From DATAGF01 sp963819845 (GTDB lineage Bacteria; Actinomycetota; Thermoleophilia; Miltoncostaeales; Miltoncostaeaceae): 64,000 nucleotides of DNA. Both the position numbers and the translations under genes were made by a program. The stretch covers positions 62,001-126,000 of the forward strand of contig CAWFXQ010000016.1 of assembly GCA_963819845.1 (NCBI GenBank), in the 5' to 3' direction. The notes beneath the pieces were generated by a model. The model was not told where the DNA came from. It saw only the letters and a list, made by a program, of their open reading frames with translations, and did not search any database. Every line of letters starts with the position of its first letter. Positions within the stretch are counted from its first letter, which is position 1. Shown here one piece after another: positions 1 to 8,246 of the stretch.

Positions 1-109
1 CGAATCGCACGGGGGCAGGCTCACGCTCGACCCGGTCGGGCCGGGCGCGTCGTTCCGGCTGGCCCTCCCGCTGCGGGAGGAGGGGCGCGGGCCGCGAGGG
101 GCGGCGTGA
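1..109 (+). CDS. Sensor histidine kinase, C-terminal end (partial)
   Basis: The frame open from base 2 ends in TGA at 107-109 and encodes 35 residues. They contain GGRLTLDP followed by GPGASFRLALPL. This matches the last (G2-type) glycine box and final strand of a HATPase_c domain, so the gene is probably a membrane sensor kinase lying mostly upstream of the window. Its stop overlaps the GTG of the next gene (GTGA), so it may be co-transcribed with the pilus genes. The call rests on a short motif only. Confidence 0.6.
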   Translation, partial: ESHGGRLTLDPVGPGASFRLALPLREEGRGPRGAA

Positions 110-624
110 ACCCGGTCCTGGTGGTGGAGGCGGGGCTGGCCGCCGCGGTGGCCGGTGCGCCCGGCCCGGACCTGGTCGCGGTCCCGCGGCCGGGGCGCCG
201 GCGGCGGGGGGCCTCTGCCGCCCTCGACCCCGAGGACGTGGTCACGGCGCTCGACCTCGCCGGCCCCGACGCTGTGGTGCTGGCGCGGCCGGCGGCCGAC
301 GATCCGGGCGCGGCGGCCCTCCCGGCTCTCGCCGCGGTCATGGGCCGCGAGGTGGTGCGGCTGCCCGGCGGGGCCGACGCCGCGGCGTGGGTCGTCGCGG
401 TCGCGGGCGCCATGCCCGCAGATACGGGCGGGGCGCCACGCCGGCTCCAGGTCCTCGCCGGCGTGGCCGCGGCGGCCACGCGCATGCCGGCCCTGCGGCC
501 GGGGGTGCTCGCCCGGTGGGCGGGCTGCGTCTGGCGGCCGTGCCCGCGGTGCGCCGGCGGCGGCCTGCCGGGCGCTCCCTGCGGGCGCTGCGGCGCGGGC
601 CTCGCCGCGGCGGGCGCCCGGTGA
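106..624 (+). CDS. Small C-terminal zinc-ribbon protein of the Tad locus, function unknown
   Basis: 172 residues starting at a GTG that overlaps the upstream stop. The N-terminal ~110 residues are Ala/Val-rich and alternate like an alpha/beta fold. A stretch near residue 75 (PDAVVLARP) could be a degenerate receiver-like strand, as in the N-terminal domain of CpaE/TadZ proteins, but no phosphoacceptor pattern is clear. The C-terminus carries CPRC and CGRC pairs (about residues 146-165), a probable zinc ribbon. It lies directly before cpaB with a 4-nt overlap, so it is probably part of the pilus operon. I do not recognise a named family. Confidence 0.55.
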   Translation: MNPVLVVEAGLAAAVAGAPGPDLVAVPRPGRRRRGASAALDPEDVVTALDLAGPDAVVLARPAADDPGAAALPALAAVMGREVVRLPGGADAAAWVVAVAGAMPADTGGAPRRLQVLAGVAAAATRMPALRPGVLARWAGCVWRPCPRCAGGGLPGAPCGRCGAGLAAAGAR

Positions 625-1295
625 TCCGCGGGCGGCGACGCCGCGGTGCGCTGTGGATGGCGCTTGCGGGGGCGGCGGGGCTGCTGGCGGTCCTGCTCAC
701 GCTGCGGGCGGCGGCGGGGTCGCCGGCGGGCGGGTGGGTCGTCGTCGCCCGCTCCCCTCTCCCGCCGGGACTGCTCATCGACGACGCCGTCGCCGCGGAG
801 GCGCTGGTCTCGGCGCCCGTGCCCGCCGGGCTGGAGCTGGCGGGGCTGCTGGGCTCTCCCGACGATGCGCTCGGCCGGCACACGGCGGCGCCCGTCGCGG
901 CGGGCGAGCCGCTGACCCAGGCGGCCCTCGGCGGCGCGCCGGGCACCGGAGCCGCGCCCCTGCGAGCCGGCGAGCGCGCGGTGGCCGTCCCGCTATCGGC
1001 GGCCGCCGGCGCCGCGGCGATCGCGCCCGGCTCGCGCGTCGACGTGGTCGCGTCGTCCGGGGAGGGCCTCGCCGGGCGGACGCAGGTGGTGGTCTCCGAC
1101 GCGGAGGTCCTGGCCACGACGCCCGCGTCGGAGGCGGGCGACCTCCCGGCGACCGGCGAGGCGCTTCTGAGGACGACCGCGGCTCAGGCGCTGCGGGTGA
1201 CGGCGGCCCTGAACTTCGCGCGCGAGGTGCGGCTGCTGACCCGTCCGCGCGACGAGATCGGCTCGGCGCCCGCGCCGCCGGTCGGCGCGCCGTGA
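621..1295 (+). CDS. cpaB: Flp pilus assembly protein CpaB/RcpC-like (SAF domain)
   Basis: 224 residues from GTG 621. An Arg-rich N-terminus is followed by one membrane helix (about 10-32), then a SAF-type region in which the typical V-V-A-R-S-P-L-P-P-G motif leads to a domain ending in PVAAGEPLTQ. A beta-rich part follows, with V-A-V-P-L and PGSRVDVVAS (about 110-145). This order is the standard CpaB layout. CpaB is a periplasmic/extracytoplasmic pilus assembly factor. Position between the Zn-ribbon gene and tadZ, with GTGA overlaps on both sides, supports the call. The start is set by the upstream stop overlap. Confidence 0.8.
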   Translation: MIRGRRRRGALWMALAGAAGLLAVLLTLRAAAGSPAGGWVVVARSPLPPGLLIDDAVAAEALVSAPVPAGLELAGLLGSPDDALGRHTAAPVAAGEPLTQAALGGAPGTGAAPLRAGERAVAVPLSAAAGAAAIAPGSRVDVVASSGEGLAGRTQVVVSDAEVLATTPASEAGDLPATGEALLRTTAAQALRVTAALNFAREVRLLTRPRDEIGSAPAPPVGAP

Positions 1296-1996
1296 CCGGG
1301 CCGCTCGTCGTCCTCGGGGCCGCCGGCGGATGCGGCGCGAGCCTGGTGGCCGGAGCCCTTGCGCTGTGCTGGGCCGCTGCGGGTGCCCGGCCGTGGCTCG
1401 TCGAGCTCGACCTCGAGCGCGGCGACCTCACGGGCGCGTGGGACCTGCCGGCCGACCGGACCATCGCCGACCTGGCGCCGGTGGCCGGGGAGATCGACTC
1501 CGGACACCTGCGCGCGGCCGCGTTCCCGCACGCGTCGGGCGTGTCGTTGCTCCCGGCCCCGGGCGTCCCGGGCGCGTCGGACGCGTGGGACGACGCCGGC
1601 CTGGCGCGGCTGGTCGACGCCGCCGCGGGCGACGGCCAGGTGGTGGTGGACGCCGGCTCCGGCCTGGGGCGGCCCGCGCGGGTGGCCGCGGAGCGGGCCG
1701 GGGGAGTGCTGGTCGTCTGCCCGCCCACGCTCGCCGGGGCGCGGCGGGCGCGCCGGATCCTGGACGCTCTCACCGCGCGGGGCGGCGCGGACCGGGCGGC
1801 GCTGGTCGTGTGCGCGGCGCCGGCGGGCGCGGAGATCGGCGCGAAGGCCCTCGGACGGGCCCTCGCCGCCAACGTGGCCGGAGTGCTCCCCTGGGAGCGG
1901 CGCGAGGGCGCCGATCTCAGCGCCGGGCGGTGGTCGGCCGGCCGCCGCCGGCCGCTCCACCGCGCCGTCGAGCGGCTGGCCGAGGCGGTCGGATGA
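1292..1996 (+). CDS. tadZ: TadZ/CpaE-like MinD-family ATPase
   Basis: 234 residues from GTG 1292. The N-terminus has a MinD/ParA-like beta strand and a glycine loop (GAAGGCGAS) in which the usual signature and catalytic lysines of the deviant Walker A motif are absent. Atypical Walker A loops are known in TadZ proteins, which localise the pilus machine. LVELDLERGDLTG gives the switch/D-x-D region and VVVDAGSG the Walker B-like strand. No N-terminal receiver domain is fused, although the separate upstream gene may supply one. Start and stop overlap neighbours by 4 nt each. Confidence 0.75.
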   Translation: MTGPLVVLGAAGGCGASLVAGALALCWAAAGARPWLVELDLERGDLTGAWDLPADRTIADLAPVAGEIDSGHLRAAAFPHASGVSLLPAPGVPGASDAWDDAGLARLVDAAAGDGQVVVDAGSGLGRPARVAAERAGGVLVVCPPTLAGARRARRILDALTARGGADRAALVVCAAPAGAEIGAKALGRALAANVAGVLPWERREGADLSAGRWSAGRRRPLHRAVERLAEAVG

Positions 1997-3249
1997 GCGC
2001 CGCGCCACCGGCCCGAGAGGCCGCGGCCCCCGATCCCGCGCTCGTCGAGCACCTGCGCCGCCGGGCGGCGCGCGAGGCGCACGCCGCGGGCTGGGAGGTC
2101 ACGCGCGACGACCTCGCCGACCTCGTGCGCGACATGGTCGCCGAGGAGCGCCGGATCCTGACGACGTCGGGCCGCGACGCCCTGGTGGAGGCCGTGGTCG
2201 ACGAGGCACTCGGCCTCGGGCCGCTCGAGGCCCTGCTGCGCGACCCGGAGATCACCGAGGTGATGGTCTGCGGCCCGCGGCGGGTGTTCGTGGAGCGGGC
2301 CGGGCGCATCGCGCCCGCGCCTGCGCGGTTCCACGACGACGCCCACCTGCTCCACGTCATCGACCGGATCCTCGCGCCCCTCGGCCGCCGCGTCGACGAG
2401 GCCAGCCCGATGGTCGACGCGCGGCTGCCCGACGGGTCGCGGGTCAACGCCGTCATTCCTCCGCTCGCCCTGGACGGGCCCGCGCTGACGATCCGCCGTT
2501 TCGCCGGCCGGGCGCTCGGCGGCGACGACCTGGTCGGCCTGGGCACCATCGACGGCTCCATGCTGGAGCTGCTCTCGCTGGCCGTGCGGGCTCGGCGCAA
2601 CGTGCTCGTCACCGGCGGGACGGGCAGCGGCAAGACCACGACGCTGGCGGCGCTGGCGGCGTTCGTGCCGGCGGCCGAGCGCCTGGTCACCATCGAGGAC
2701 GCCGCCGAGTTGCGGATCGCGCTGCCCCACGTCGTGCGGCTCGAGAGCCGGCCGCCCTCGCTCGAGGGGGCCGGGGCGGTGACGATCCGCGCCCTGGTGC
2801 GCAACGCCCTCCGGATGCGGCCGGACCGCATCGTCGTCGGAGAGGTGCGCGGCGGCGAGGCCCTGGACATGCTCACCGCGATGACGACGGGCCACGAGGG
2901 CTCGCTGTCGACGCTGCACGCCTCGTCGCCCGCCGACGCGGTGCGGCGCGTCCAGACGCTCGCGCTGATGGGGGACCTCGACCTGCCGTACCGAGCGGTC
3001 GCCGACCAGGTCGCGAGCGCCCTCGACCTGATCGTCCACCAGGCCCGCCTGCCCGACGGCGCGCGCCGCGTCGTCGAGGTGGCCTCGGTCGAGCCGGGCC
3101 CGGACGGCCCGCGGCTCACGACGCTGGTGCGCTGGCGGCCGGGGGGCACGGCGGGCGGCCGCTTCGAGCATCGCGAGGAGGCGGCCGAATGGCGCAGACG
3201 CGCCGGCGAGGCGGCCGCGCTCGCCGATCCCGCGCCGTCGCCGCCGTGA
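1993..3249 (+). CDS. tadA: Tad pilus assembly ATPase TadA/CpaF
   Basis: 418 residues, typical for CpaF. It is a secretion hexameric ATPase that powers pilin assembly at the cytoplasmic face. An N-terminal helical domain (to ~85) precedes PLEALLRDPEITEVMV, a family hallmark. Walker A GGTGSGKT is at about 208-215, the Asp box region at TIEDAAEL, Walker B in RIVVGEVRGGEA, and the His box in GHEGSLSTLHA. The ATG at 1993 overlaps the tadZ stop. All key residues are present. Confidence 0.93.
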   Translation: MSAAPPAREAAAPDPALVEHLRRRAAREAHAAGWEVTRDDLADLVRDMVAEERRILTTSGRDALVEAVVDEALGLGPLEALLRDPEITEVMVCGPRRVFVERAGRIAPAPARFHDDAHLLHVIDRILAPLGRRVDEASPMVDARLPDGSRVNAVIPPLALDGPALTIRRFAGRALGGDDLVGLGTIDGSMLELLSLAVRARRNVLVTGGTGSGKTTTLAALAAFVPAAERLVTIEDAAELRIALPHVVRLESRPPSLEGAGAVTIRALVRNALRMRPDRIVVGEVRGGEALDMLTAMTTGHEGSLSTLHASSPADAVRRVQTLALMGDLDLPYRAVADQVASALDLIVHQARLPDGARRVVEVASVEPGPDGPRLTTLVRWRPGGTAGGRFEHREEAAEWRRRAGEAAALADPAPSPP

Positions 3250-4130
3250 CCGCGCAGTGGGCGGCGGCGATCGCCGCGGGCGGGTCCGTGGTCCTGCTGG
3301 TGGCCGGAGTGGCGCGGCTCGTCTCGTCACCCGGAGCCCTCCCCGCCGCGCGCCCCGCGCGCCCGCGGCCCCTCGCCTCGCGACCCGCCGGCCGGCGACT
3401 GGGTGAGCGGCTCGCGCGCGCCGGCATCCCCGTCGGGCCCGACGCGTTCGTGGCCCTCGTGGCGGCGGTCGCGGGGGCCTGCGGCGCGCTCGGCGCGGTC
3501 GTGACCCGCTCACCCCTCGGGGCGGGCCTCGCGGCCGGCGCCGCCCTGGCGATCGCCGCCTCCGTGGTCCGGTCGGCGGACCGGCGCCATCTCGCGCGCG
3601 TGACCGAGCAACTGCCGGGGGTCTGCCAGCAGCTCGCGGCGGCGCTGCAAGCCGGGCTGTCACTGCGTCAGGCCCTGGCGCGGGCGGCGCGCGATGCGCC
3701 GGAGCCCTGCCGCGAGGAGCTCGCCCGGGCGGTCGGCGAGCTGGCGCTGGGGAGCCGGCTCGAGTCGGCGCTGGAGGGCCTGGCGGCGCGCGTGCCGGCG
3801 CACGACCTGCGGATCATGGTCACGGCGATCCTGGTCCAGCGGCGGACCGGGGGGAACCTGGCGCGGGCGCTGTCCGGCCTCGCCGTGCGGCTCGAGGAGC
3901 GGGGCCGGCTGGCGCGGGAGCTTCGCGGCGCGACGGCGCAGGCCCGGATGACGGCGTGGCTCGTCGCCGCCCTGCCGCTTGGGGCCGCGGTGATGACCGA
4001 GATGGCCGCGCCGGGCACCCTCGCCCGCGTGCTCGGCGAGGGTCCGGGGCCACCCCTGCTGGCCGTCTCGGCCGCCCTCTACGGGGCCGGCGTCCTCTGG
4101 ATCCGCCGGATCGGCCGGGTCGAGCCGTGA
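3246..4130 (+). CDS. tadB: Tad pilus inner-membrane platform protein TadB
   Basis: 294 residues from GTG 3246. One N-terminal helix, a pair of helices at about 60-100, a cytosolic type II secretion F domain (about 115-235, with EQLPGVCQQLAAALQAGLSLRQAL and RRTGGNLARAL-like motifs), and two C-terminal helices. This is the TadB half of the membrane platform that couples TadA to the pilus. It overlaps tadA and tadC by 4 nt each. Confidence 0.88.
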   Translation: MTAQWAAAIAAGGSVVLLVAGVARLVSSPGALPAARPARPRPLASRPAGRRLGERLARAGIPVGPDAFVALVAAVAGACGALGAVVTRSPLGAGLAAGAALAIAASVVRSADRRHLARVTEQLPGVCQQLAAALQAGLSLRQALARAARDAPEPCREELARAVGELALGSRLESALEGLAARVPAHDLRIMVTAILVQRRTGGNLARALSGLAVRLEERGRLARELRGATAQARMTAWLVAALPLGAAVMTEMAAPGTLARVLGEGPGPPLLAVSAALYGAGVLWIRRIGRVEP

Positions 4131-4996
4131 GCGTCGCCGCCAACCCGGTCGTGCTCTGGCTGGCGGCCCTGGCGTGCGCCGCCATGGCGCTCCGCGTCCG
4201 CCGTCCGGCCGCCGCCACGGCGCCGGGGGCGCCGGCCCCCGCGGTCCCGGGACCTCTGCGCCTCGCCGCCCGGCTCCCGTGTCCACGCCGGCTCGTGCGC
4301 CTCGCGGCGCGGGAGAGCGACGAGGCGCGGATCGCGCGGGCGGGCCTCACGGGCCGGATCACTCCGGAGGCGCTGGCCCGGGCGCGGGCCGGCGGCGCGA
4401 TCGCGGCGGCCACCCTCGCACTGCCGCTCGCCCTCGCCGCCCCGGCCGCCGCGGCCCTCGCTCCGGCGCTGGGCCTGGCCGGAGCGGTCGCCCCGTCCCG
4501 GTGGCTGGCCACGCGCCAGGCGGCTCGCCGGCGGGCGCTCGTGCGCGAGCTCCCCGACCTCCTCGACCTGTTGGGCATCTGCGTCGAGTCCGGGATGGCC
4601 CTCGACCCCGCCCTCGAGCTCTCGGCCGAGCGGCTGGGGGGCGCGCTCGGCGCCGAGATCGACCGCGTGCTGCGCGACCTGTCGCTCGGGACGCCCCGGG
4701 CCGAGGCCTACCGAGCGCTGGTGGAGCGGACCGGAGCCCCGGAGCTGGCCCAGACCGTCGGGGCCCTCCTGCAGGCGGAGGAGCTCGGCGCCCCCCTGTC
4801 GGCGGCGCTCGAGGGCCAGGCCGAGGCGCTGCGCGTCGCGCGGCGCCAGGCCGCGCGGGATCGGGCGGCCCGCGCGGCCCCCAAGATCCAGCTCGTGGTG
4901 GCGCTGTTGATGGTCCCGGCGGTGCTGCTGCTGGTGCTCGGGGTGCTGCTCATCGAGCTGTCGCGCCAGGTCGGCGGCGTGGTCGGCGGCGGGTGA
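4127..4996 (+). CDS. tadC: Tad pilus inner-membrane platform protein TadC
   Basis: 289 residues from GTG 4127. Membrane helices lie near residues 5-22 and 90-130, a T2SSF domain contains ELPDLLDLLGICVESGMALDPAL (about 143-165) and QAEELGAPLSAAL, and a C-terminal hydrophobic helix (about 255-277) follows KIQLVVALLMVP. It is the partner of TadB in the pilus platform. The gene ends in GTGATG, from which the next pilin-like gene would start. Confidence 0.88.
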   Translation: MSVAANPVVLWLAALACAAMALRVRRPAAATAPGAPAPAVPGPLRLAARLPCPRRLVRLAARESDEARIARAGLTGRITPEALARARAGGAIAAATLALPLALAAPAAAALAPALGLAGAVAPSRWLATRQAARRRALVRELPDLLDLLGICVESGMALDPALELSAERLGGALGAEIDRVLRDLSLGTPRAEAYRALVERTGAPELAQTVGALLQAEELGAPLSAALEGQAEALRVARRQAARDRAARAAPKIQLVVALLMVPAVLLLVLGVLLIELSRQVGGVVGGG

Positions 4997-5278
4997 TGGG
5001 CCCCGGCCGCGGGTCGTTCGACCGCCGAGTATCTCGGCGTCGTCGGGGCGATCGCCCTGCTGATGCTCGCCCTGGTGGCCGTCCGCGAGCACCGCCCCGA
5101 GCGCCGGCCGCCGGTCGATCCCGTCGCCCACGTCGCCGAGCTGCTGCGGACGCCCCGGGTCGCCCGTCCCCGGCCGGCGGCCCCGGCGCGGCCGCGCCCA
5201 CCGCGCCCGCGCCGCCCCCGGCCCCCGGCGCCGCCCCGGCCGACGGTGCTCGTGCCCGGCTGGGCGGTGGGGTGGTGA
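4996..5278 (+). pseudogene. Pilin/TadE-like small membrane protein, reading frame interrupted
   Basis: Directly after tadC an ATG at 4996 (or GTG 4993) reads MGPGRGS. One frame over, from 5018, the sequence encodes STAEYLGVVGAIALLMLALV, the processing-site-plus-helix pattern of Flp/TadE-type pilins and short actinobacterial STAEY proteins. A Pro/Arg-rich tail follows to a stop at 5278. The STAEY frame has no start codon of its own after the tadC stop, so one extra base between 4998 and 5018 probably separates the two halves. It could be a sequencing error or a broken minor pilin. The only in-frame ATG (5063) would cut away the motif. Confidence 0.5.
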
Positions 5279-5342
5279 TCCGCGCGCACCGCGGCGGGCG
5301 GCGCGCCTGGCGCCCGTCGGGCCCCTCCGGCAGGGTGGGCCG

Positions 5343-6119
5343 ATGCGGACGCTCGGCATCGATCTCGCCGCCCAGGCCAAGAGGACGGCCATGTGCGCGA
5401 TCCGGTGGGAGGGCGACCGGGCGACGGTCGAGCCGCCGGCCGTGGGAGTCGACGACGAGGAGCTGCTCGCGGCCATGCGCGAGGCCGACCGGATCGGCAT
5501 CGACGCCCCCTTCGGCTGGCCCGACGCGATGATCCAGGCCGTCACCGACCACGCGGAGGGCAGGCCCTGGCCGGAGACCGCGTCCAGCGCCAACCTGCGC
5601 TACCGGGCGACCGACTGGTTCGTCCAGGCCGCCACCCGCGGGGTCGGACGGGCGACGTGGCCGCTCTCGGTGTCCTCCGACCGCATCGCCGTGTGCGCCT
5701 GGCGGTGTGCCCGCCTCCTCACGCGCCTCTCCGCGGACCTGGGCGGCAACCGCGCCGCGGCGCGGGAGCGCGCGGTGGAGGTCTATCCGGCCGCGGCGCT
5801 GGCGATGTGGGGGTTGCCGAGCGGGGGCTACAAGGCTGCGAGCGGCCCCGCTGCCGCCGCGGCGACGGACGTCAGGCGCACGATCGTGGATGGGCTGGTC
5901 GACGCCGCCGGCCCATGGTTGACGGTGCCCTCCGGGACGCGGGACGCCTGCGTCGCCGGCGACGACGCCCTCGACGCCATGATCAGCGGCCTGGTCGCGC
6001 GCGCCGCGGCGACCGGCCTGAGCCTGGCGCCCCCTGCCGCCGACGCCGACGTCGTGCGCCGGGAGGGCTGGATCCACTTGCCGCGTCCGGACTCGCTCGC
6101 GCTGCTGGCCGCAGGCTGA
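5343..6119 (+). CDS. DUF429-family protein (RNase H-like fold)
   Basis: 258 residues. The start MRTLGIDLAA and the acidic pattern IGIDAPFGWP (about 49-58) are typical of DUF429, predicted RNase H-fold nuclease-like proteins. VEVYPAAALAMWGLP (about 143-157) and a late DDALDAMISGLVARA helix with conserved Asp pair also match. Function is not established. It is transcribed alone between the Tad operon and convergent minus-strand genes, with no obvious Shine-Dalgarno. Confidence 0.7.
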   Translation: MRTLGIDLAAQAKRTAMCAIRWEGDRATVEPPAVGVDDEELLAAMREADRIGIDAPFGWPDAMIQAVTDHAEGRPWPETASSANLRYRATDWFVQAATRGVGRATWPLSVSSDRIAVCAWRCARLLTRLSADLGGNRAAARERAVEVYPAAALAMWGLPSGGYKAASGPAAAAATDVRRTIVDGLVDAAGPWLTVPSGTRDACVAGDDALDAMISGLVARAAATGLSLAPPAADADVVRREGWIHLPRPDSLALLAAG

Positions 6120-6155
6120 CCGGGCCCGGAGGGCCGGCGCCTCCCGGCCGGCCGA

Positions 6156-6812
6156 TCAGGGCGTCCGGACCCGCGCCTCCGTGGCGTCGACGCGCTCGAG
6201 GTGCGCGCGCAGGCCGGATCCGCGCGCCTCGAGCCAGGCCCAGCGGGGGTGCAGGTCGCCGCGCAGCGCCTCGCCGACGCTCCCGGGGTTGACGACCAGC
6301 ACGCCGCCCGCCTCCCGGACGAGGGGCTCGTGCGTGTGGCCGGTGACCAGGCAGGTCGCGTTGACCTCCCGGGCGATCTTCGTCAGGCGGCCCTTCGAGG
6401 TGCCGGCGTCGATGGTCCCGTTGGGGTCCTCGGGGCTGCCGTGCATCACCGCCACCGTCGCGCCGCCCAGCGCGACGCGCACGACCAGGGGGAGCTCGCC
6501 GAGGAAGCGCAGGCTGTCGTCGGAGAGCCGCTGGACGGTCCAGGCGCGCGAGCCGGCGCGGTCGGCCTTGGGGTGCTCGGGGTCGCGCGCGGGGCCGGTG
6601 GCGACCTTGCGGTCGGTGTTGCCCATCACGCAGGGCCAGCCGAGGCGGCGCACCTCCTCGACGCACTCCTCGGGCCGCTCTCCGCGCATGACCAGGTCGC
6701 CGGTGATCACGCCGCGCTCGATGCCGGCGCGCGCGATGTCTGCGAGCACCGCGCGCAGGGCCGCCAGGTTCGCGTGGACGTCGCCCAGCAGGGCGAGCCG
6801 CTCAGCCGGCAC
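6156..6812 (-). CDS. Calcineurin-like metallophosphoesterase
   Basis: 218 residues from a GTG at 6812 that overlaps the end of the CHAD gene by 11 nt. The five metal-binding blocks of small YfcE/MJ0936-type phosphoesterases are present in order: GDVHANLAAL (9-18), GDLV, GNTD, HGSP and GHTH, ending in NPGSVG. It probably hydrolyses phosphodiesters or phosphomonoesters with a dinuclear metal centre in the cytosol. As the last gene after two CHAD (polyphosphate-binding) genes it could act on phosphate-rich substrates; that is inference. Confidence 0.82.
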   Translation of the reverse strand: MPAERLALLGDVHANLAALRAVLADIARAGIERGVITGDLVMRGERPEECVEEVRRLGWPCVMGNTDRKVATGPARDPEHPKADRAGSRAWTVQRLSDDSLRFLGELPLVVRVALGGATVAVMHGSPEDPNGTIDAGTSKGRLTKIAREVNATCLVTGHTHEPLVREAGGVLVVNPGSVGEALRGDLHPRWAWLEARGSGLRAHLERVDATEARVRTP

Positions 6813-7395
6813 GGATGCCCAGGGCCGCCTCGAGGCGGGGGCGGAAGCGCTCCGCCTTCAGGCGGCGCCACTCGCCGACGAACCGCGCGTACAGCGCGCC
6901 GCGCTCGCGGCGGCGGCGTCCCATCAGCGCGTGGACGCCCGCGCGCTCGTCGCCCCGCCGGCCCACCTCCAGGCGCCGGCGGAAGGCCCGGTAGGCGGCC
7001 GCCGAGGGAGTGCCCTCGGGCCCCCGGTCGGCGCGCCGCGCGACCAGGCGCCGCGCGGCCTCGGCCTCGCGCCCGGCGAGCCAGGCGAGGTGCTCCTCGA
7101 GCATGGGGATCTGCACGTCGCAGTCGTGGATGTCGCCGAGCAGGTCCTGCAGGCCGCGGACCTCCTCGATGTAGGGGTCGAGGTCCTCCTCGAACGCGAT
7201 GGCGAAGATCTCCAGCAGGTAGCGCAGCCGCTTGCAGGCGATGCGCAGGTCGTGCAGCTCGGTGACGTTGGTCGGGTCGGCGACCAGGCCGTCGTACGAG
7301 TAGACCTCGTCGATGCGCACGGCGAGGACCCTGCGCGCGTTGGGCCGGATGCGGCGATCGGGGTCGAGTCCCGTGATCGGGCGGGGCTTGGCCAT
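6802..7395 (-). CDS. CHAD domain protein (second of a tandem pair)
   Basis: 197 residues. ELHDLRIACKRLRYLLEIF and LQDLLGDIHDCDVQIPML are the two signature helices of the conserved-histidine alpha-helical (CHAD) domain, which binds polyphosphate in characterised members. The ATG at 7395 overlaps the stop of the preceding CHAD gene (ATGA). An Arg-rich C-terminus (RRRRERGALYARF) is consistent with anion binding. Confidence 0.8.
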   Translation of the reverse strand: MAKPRPITGLDPDRRIRPNARRVLAVRIDEVYSYDGLVADPTNVTELHDLRIACKRLRYLLEIFAIAFEEDLDPYIEEVRGLQDLLGDIHDCDVQIPMLEEHLAWLAGREAEAARRLVARRADRGPEGTPSAAAYRAFRRRLEVGRRGDERAGVHALMGRRRRERGALYARFVGEWRRLKAERFRPRLEAALGIRAG

Positions 7396-7910
7396 CAGGC
7401 CTCGGGTGGTCCGGGTTTCAGCTTGGCGAGCCGGATGCCGGTGTGCTTGGCCATGTAGCGGGCGAGCCGCTCCTCGAAGCGCTCCCTCTCCAGGCGGGCG
7501 AAGAGCGCGGCGATCTTCGGGCTCTCGGCGGCGCGCTCCTCGCGGTAGCGCGCCACCAGCCCCTCGATGCCCGGCCGCTCGTCGGGAGGGGTGTCGGCCA
7601 GCGCTCCGCCCAGGCGCTCGATGGCGACGTCGAGGTCGCGCGCGTCGCCGAGGACGTCGGTGATCTCCTTCACCTGGCGCAGCATCGGCCGGAAGGTGGC
7701 ACGGGGGAAGGCGCCCTCGAAGGCGTCCATCGCCGCCCGCAGGCGCCGCGAGGACACGCGCATCGAGTGGAGCTCCTCGATGTCCTCGCCCAGCAGCGTG
7801 CCGTCGCGGTAGCTCATCATCTCGCTCCAGCGGGTGAGGATGACGCGACCAGCCGCCTCGCGGAAGCGGGCGTCGCCGGCAAACCCGGGAACCTCCCACG
7901 CCTTCGCCAT
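7395..7910 (-). CDS. CHAD domain protein (first of a tandem pair)
   Basis: 171 residues. ELHSMRVSSRRLRAAMDAFEG and ITDVLGDARDLDVAIERL match the CHAD helices with their conserved His/Arg pattern. It is shorter than many CHAD proteins and covers about one helical repeat, so this gene and its neighbour could form a two-chain version of the larger domain (inference). No CYTH or polyphosphatase domain is fused to either. Confidence 0.78.
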   Translation of the reverse strand: MAKAWEVPGFAGDARFREAAGRVILTRWSEMMSYRDGTLLGEDIEELHSMRVSSRRLRAAMDAFEGAFPRATFRPMLRQVKEITDVLGDARDLDVAIERLGGALADTPPDERPGIEGLVARYREERAAESPKIAALFARLERERFEERLARYMAKHTGIRLAKLKPGPPEA

Positions 7911-7913
7911 CCG

Positions 7914-8246
7914 CTAGGCCGCGTCGGCCCGGCGCCGAACCATCACGGACTCGCGCACCGCCTGGCGCAGGGACTTGCCGCTGGCGAGCACGGCCCAGTC
8001 GAGGTCGAGCTCCATGCCGAGGTTGACCAGGGCCCGCAGGATCGCACCCTCGTCGATGCCCGAGCCCGACAGCGCCGTGGCCTCGCGCAGCCAGCGGACC
8101 TGGGGCTTGGAGAGGGCGACCGTGACCTCGCGGCGGGCGTCCTTGCGCCGGGTGCCGATGGCGGCGTCGCCGAGACGGACATAGACGCCGGCGGGCCCGC
8201 CGCCCGCGGGGCCGCCGAGCATCGACTGGTAGCTGACGCGCTTCAC
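7914..8246 (-). CDS. Small conserved-looking protein, possible ribbon-helix-helix-like regulator
   Basis: 110 residues; family not recognised. The middle contains REVTVALSKPQVRWLREAT followed by a helix pair (IDEGAILRALVNLGMELDL). A basic beta strand followed by two helices would suit a ribbon-helix-helix-like fold, but this is a guess. Its ATG overlaps the stop of the upstream ATPase gene (ATGA) and it lies 3 nt before the first CHAD gene, so it belongs to the same operon. Confidence 0.5.
   Translation of the reverse strand: MKRVSYQSMLGGPAGGGPAGVYVRLGDAAIGTRRKDARREVTVALSKPQVRWLREATALSGSGIDEGAILRALVNLGMELDLDWAVLASGKSLRQAVRESVMVRRRADAA

Noticed and set aside
775..3663. A 962-residue minus-strand open frame over the Tad genes
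   Set aside because: Arg/Pro/Gly-rich composition without motifs; it is a GC-rich shadow of cpaB-tadZ-tadA-tadB.
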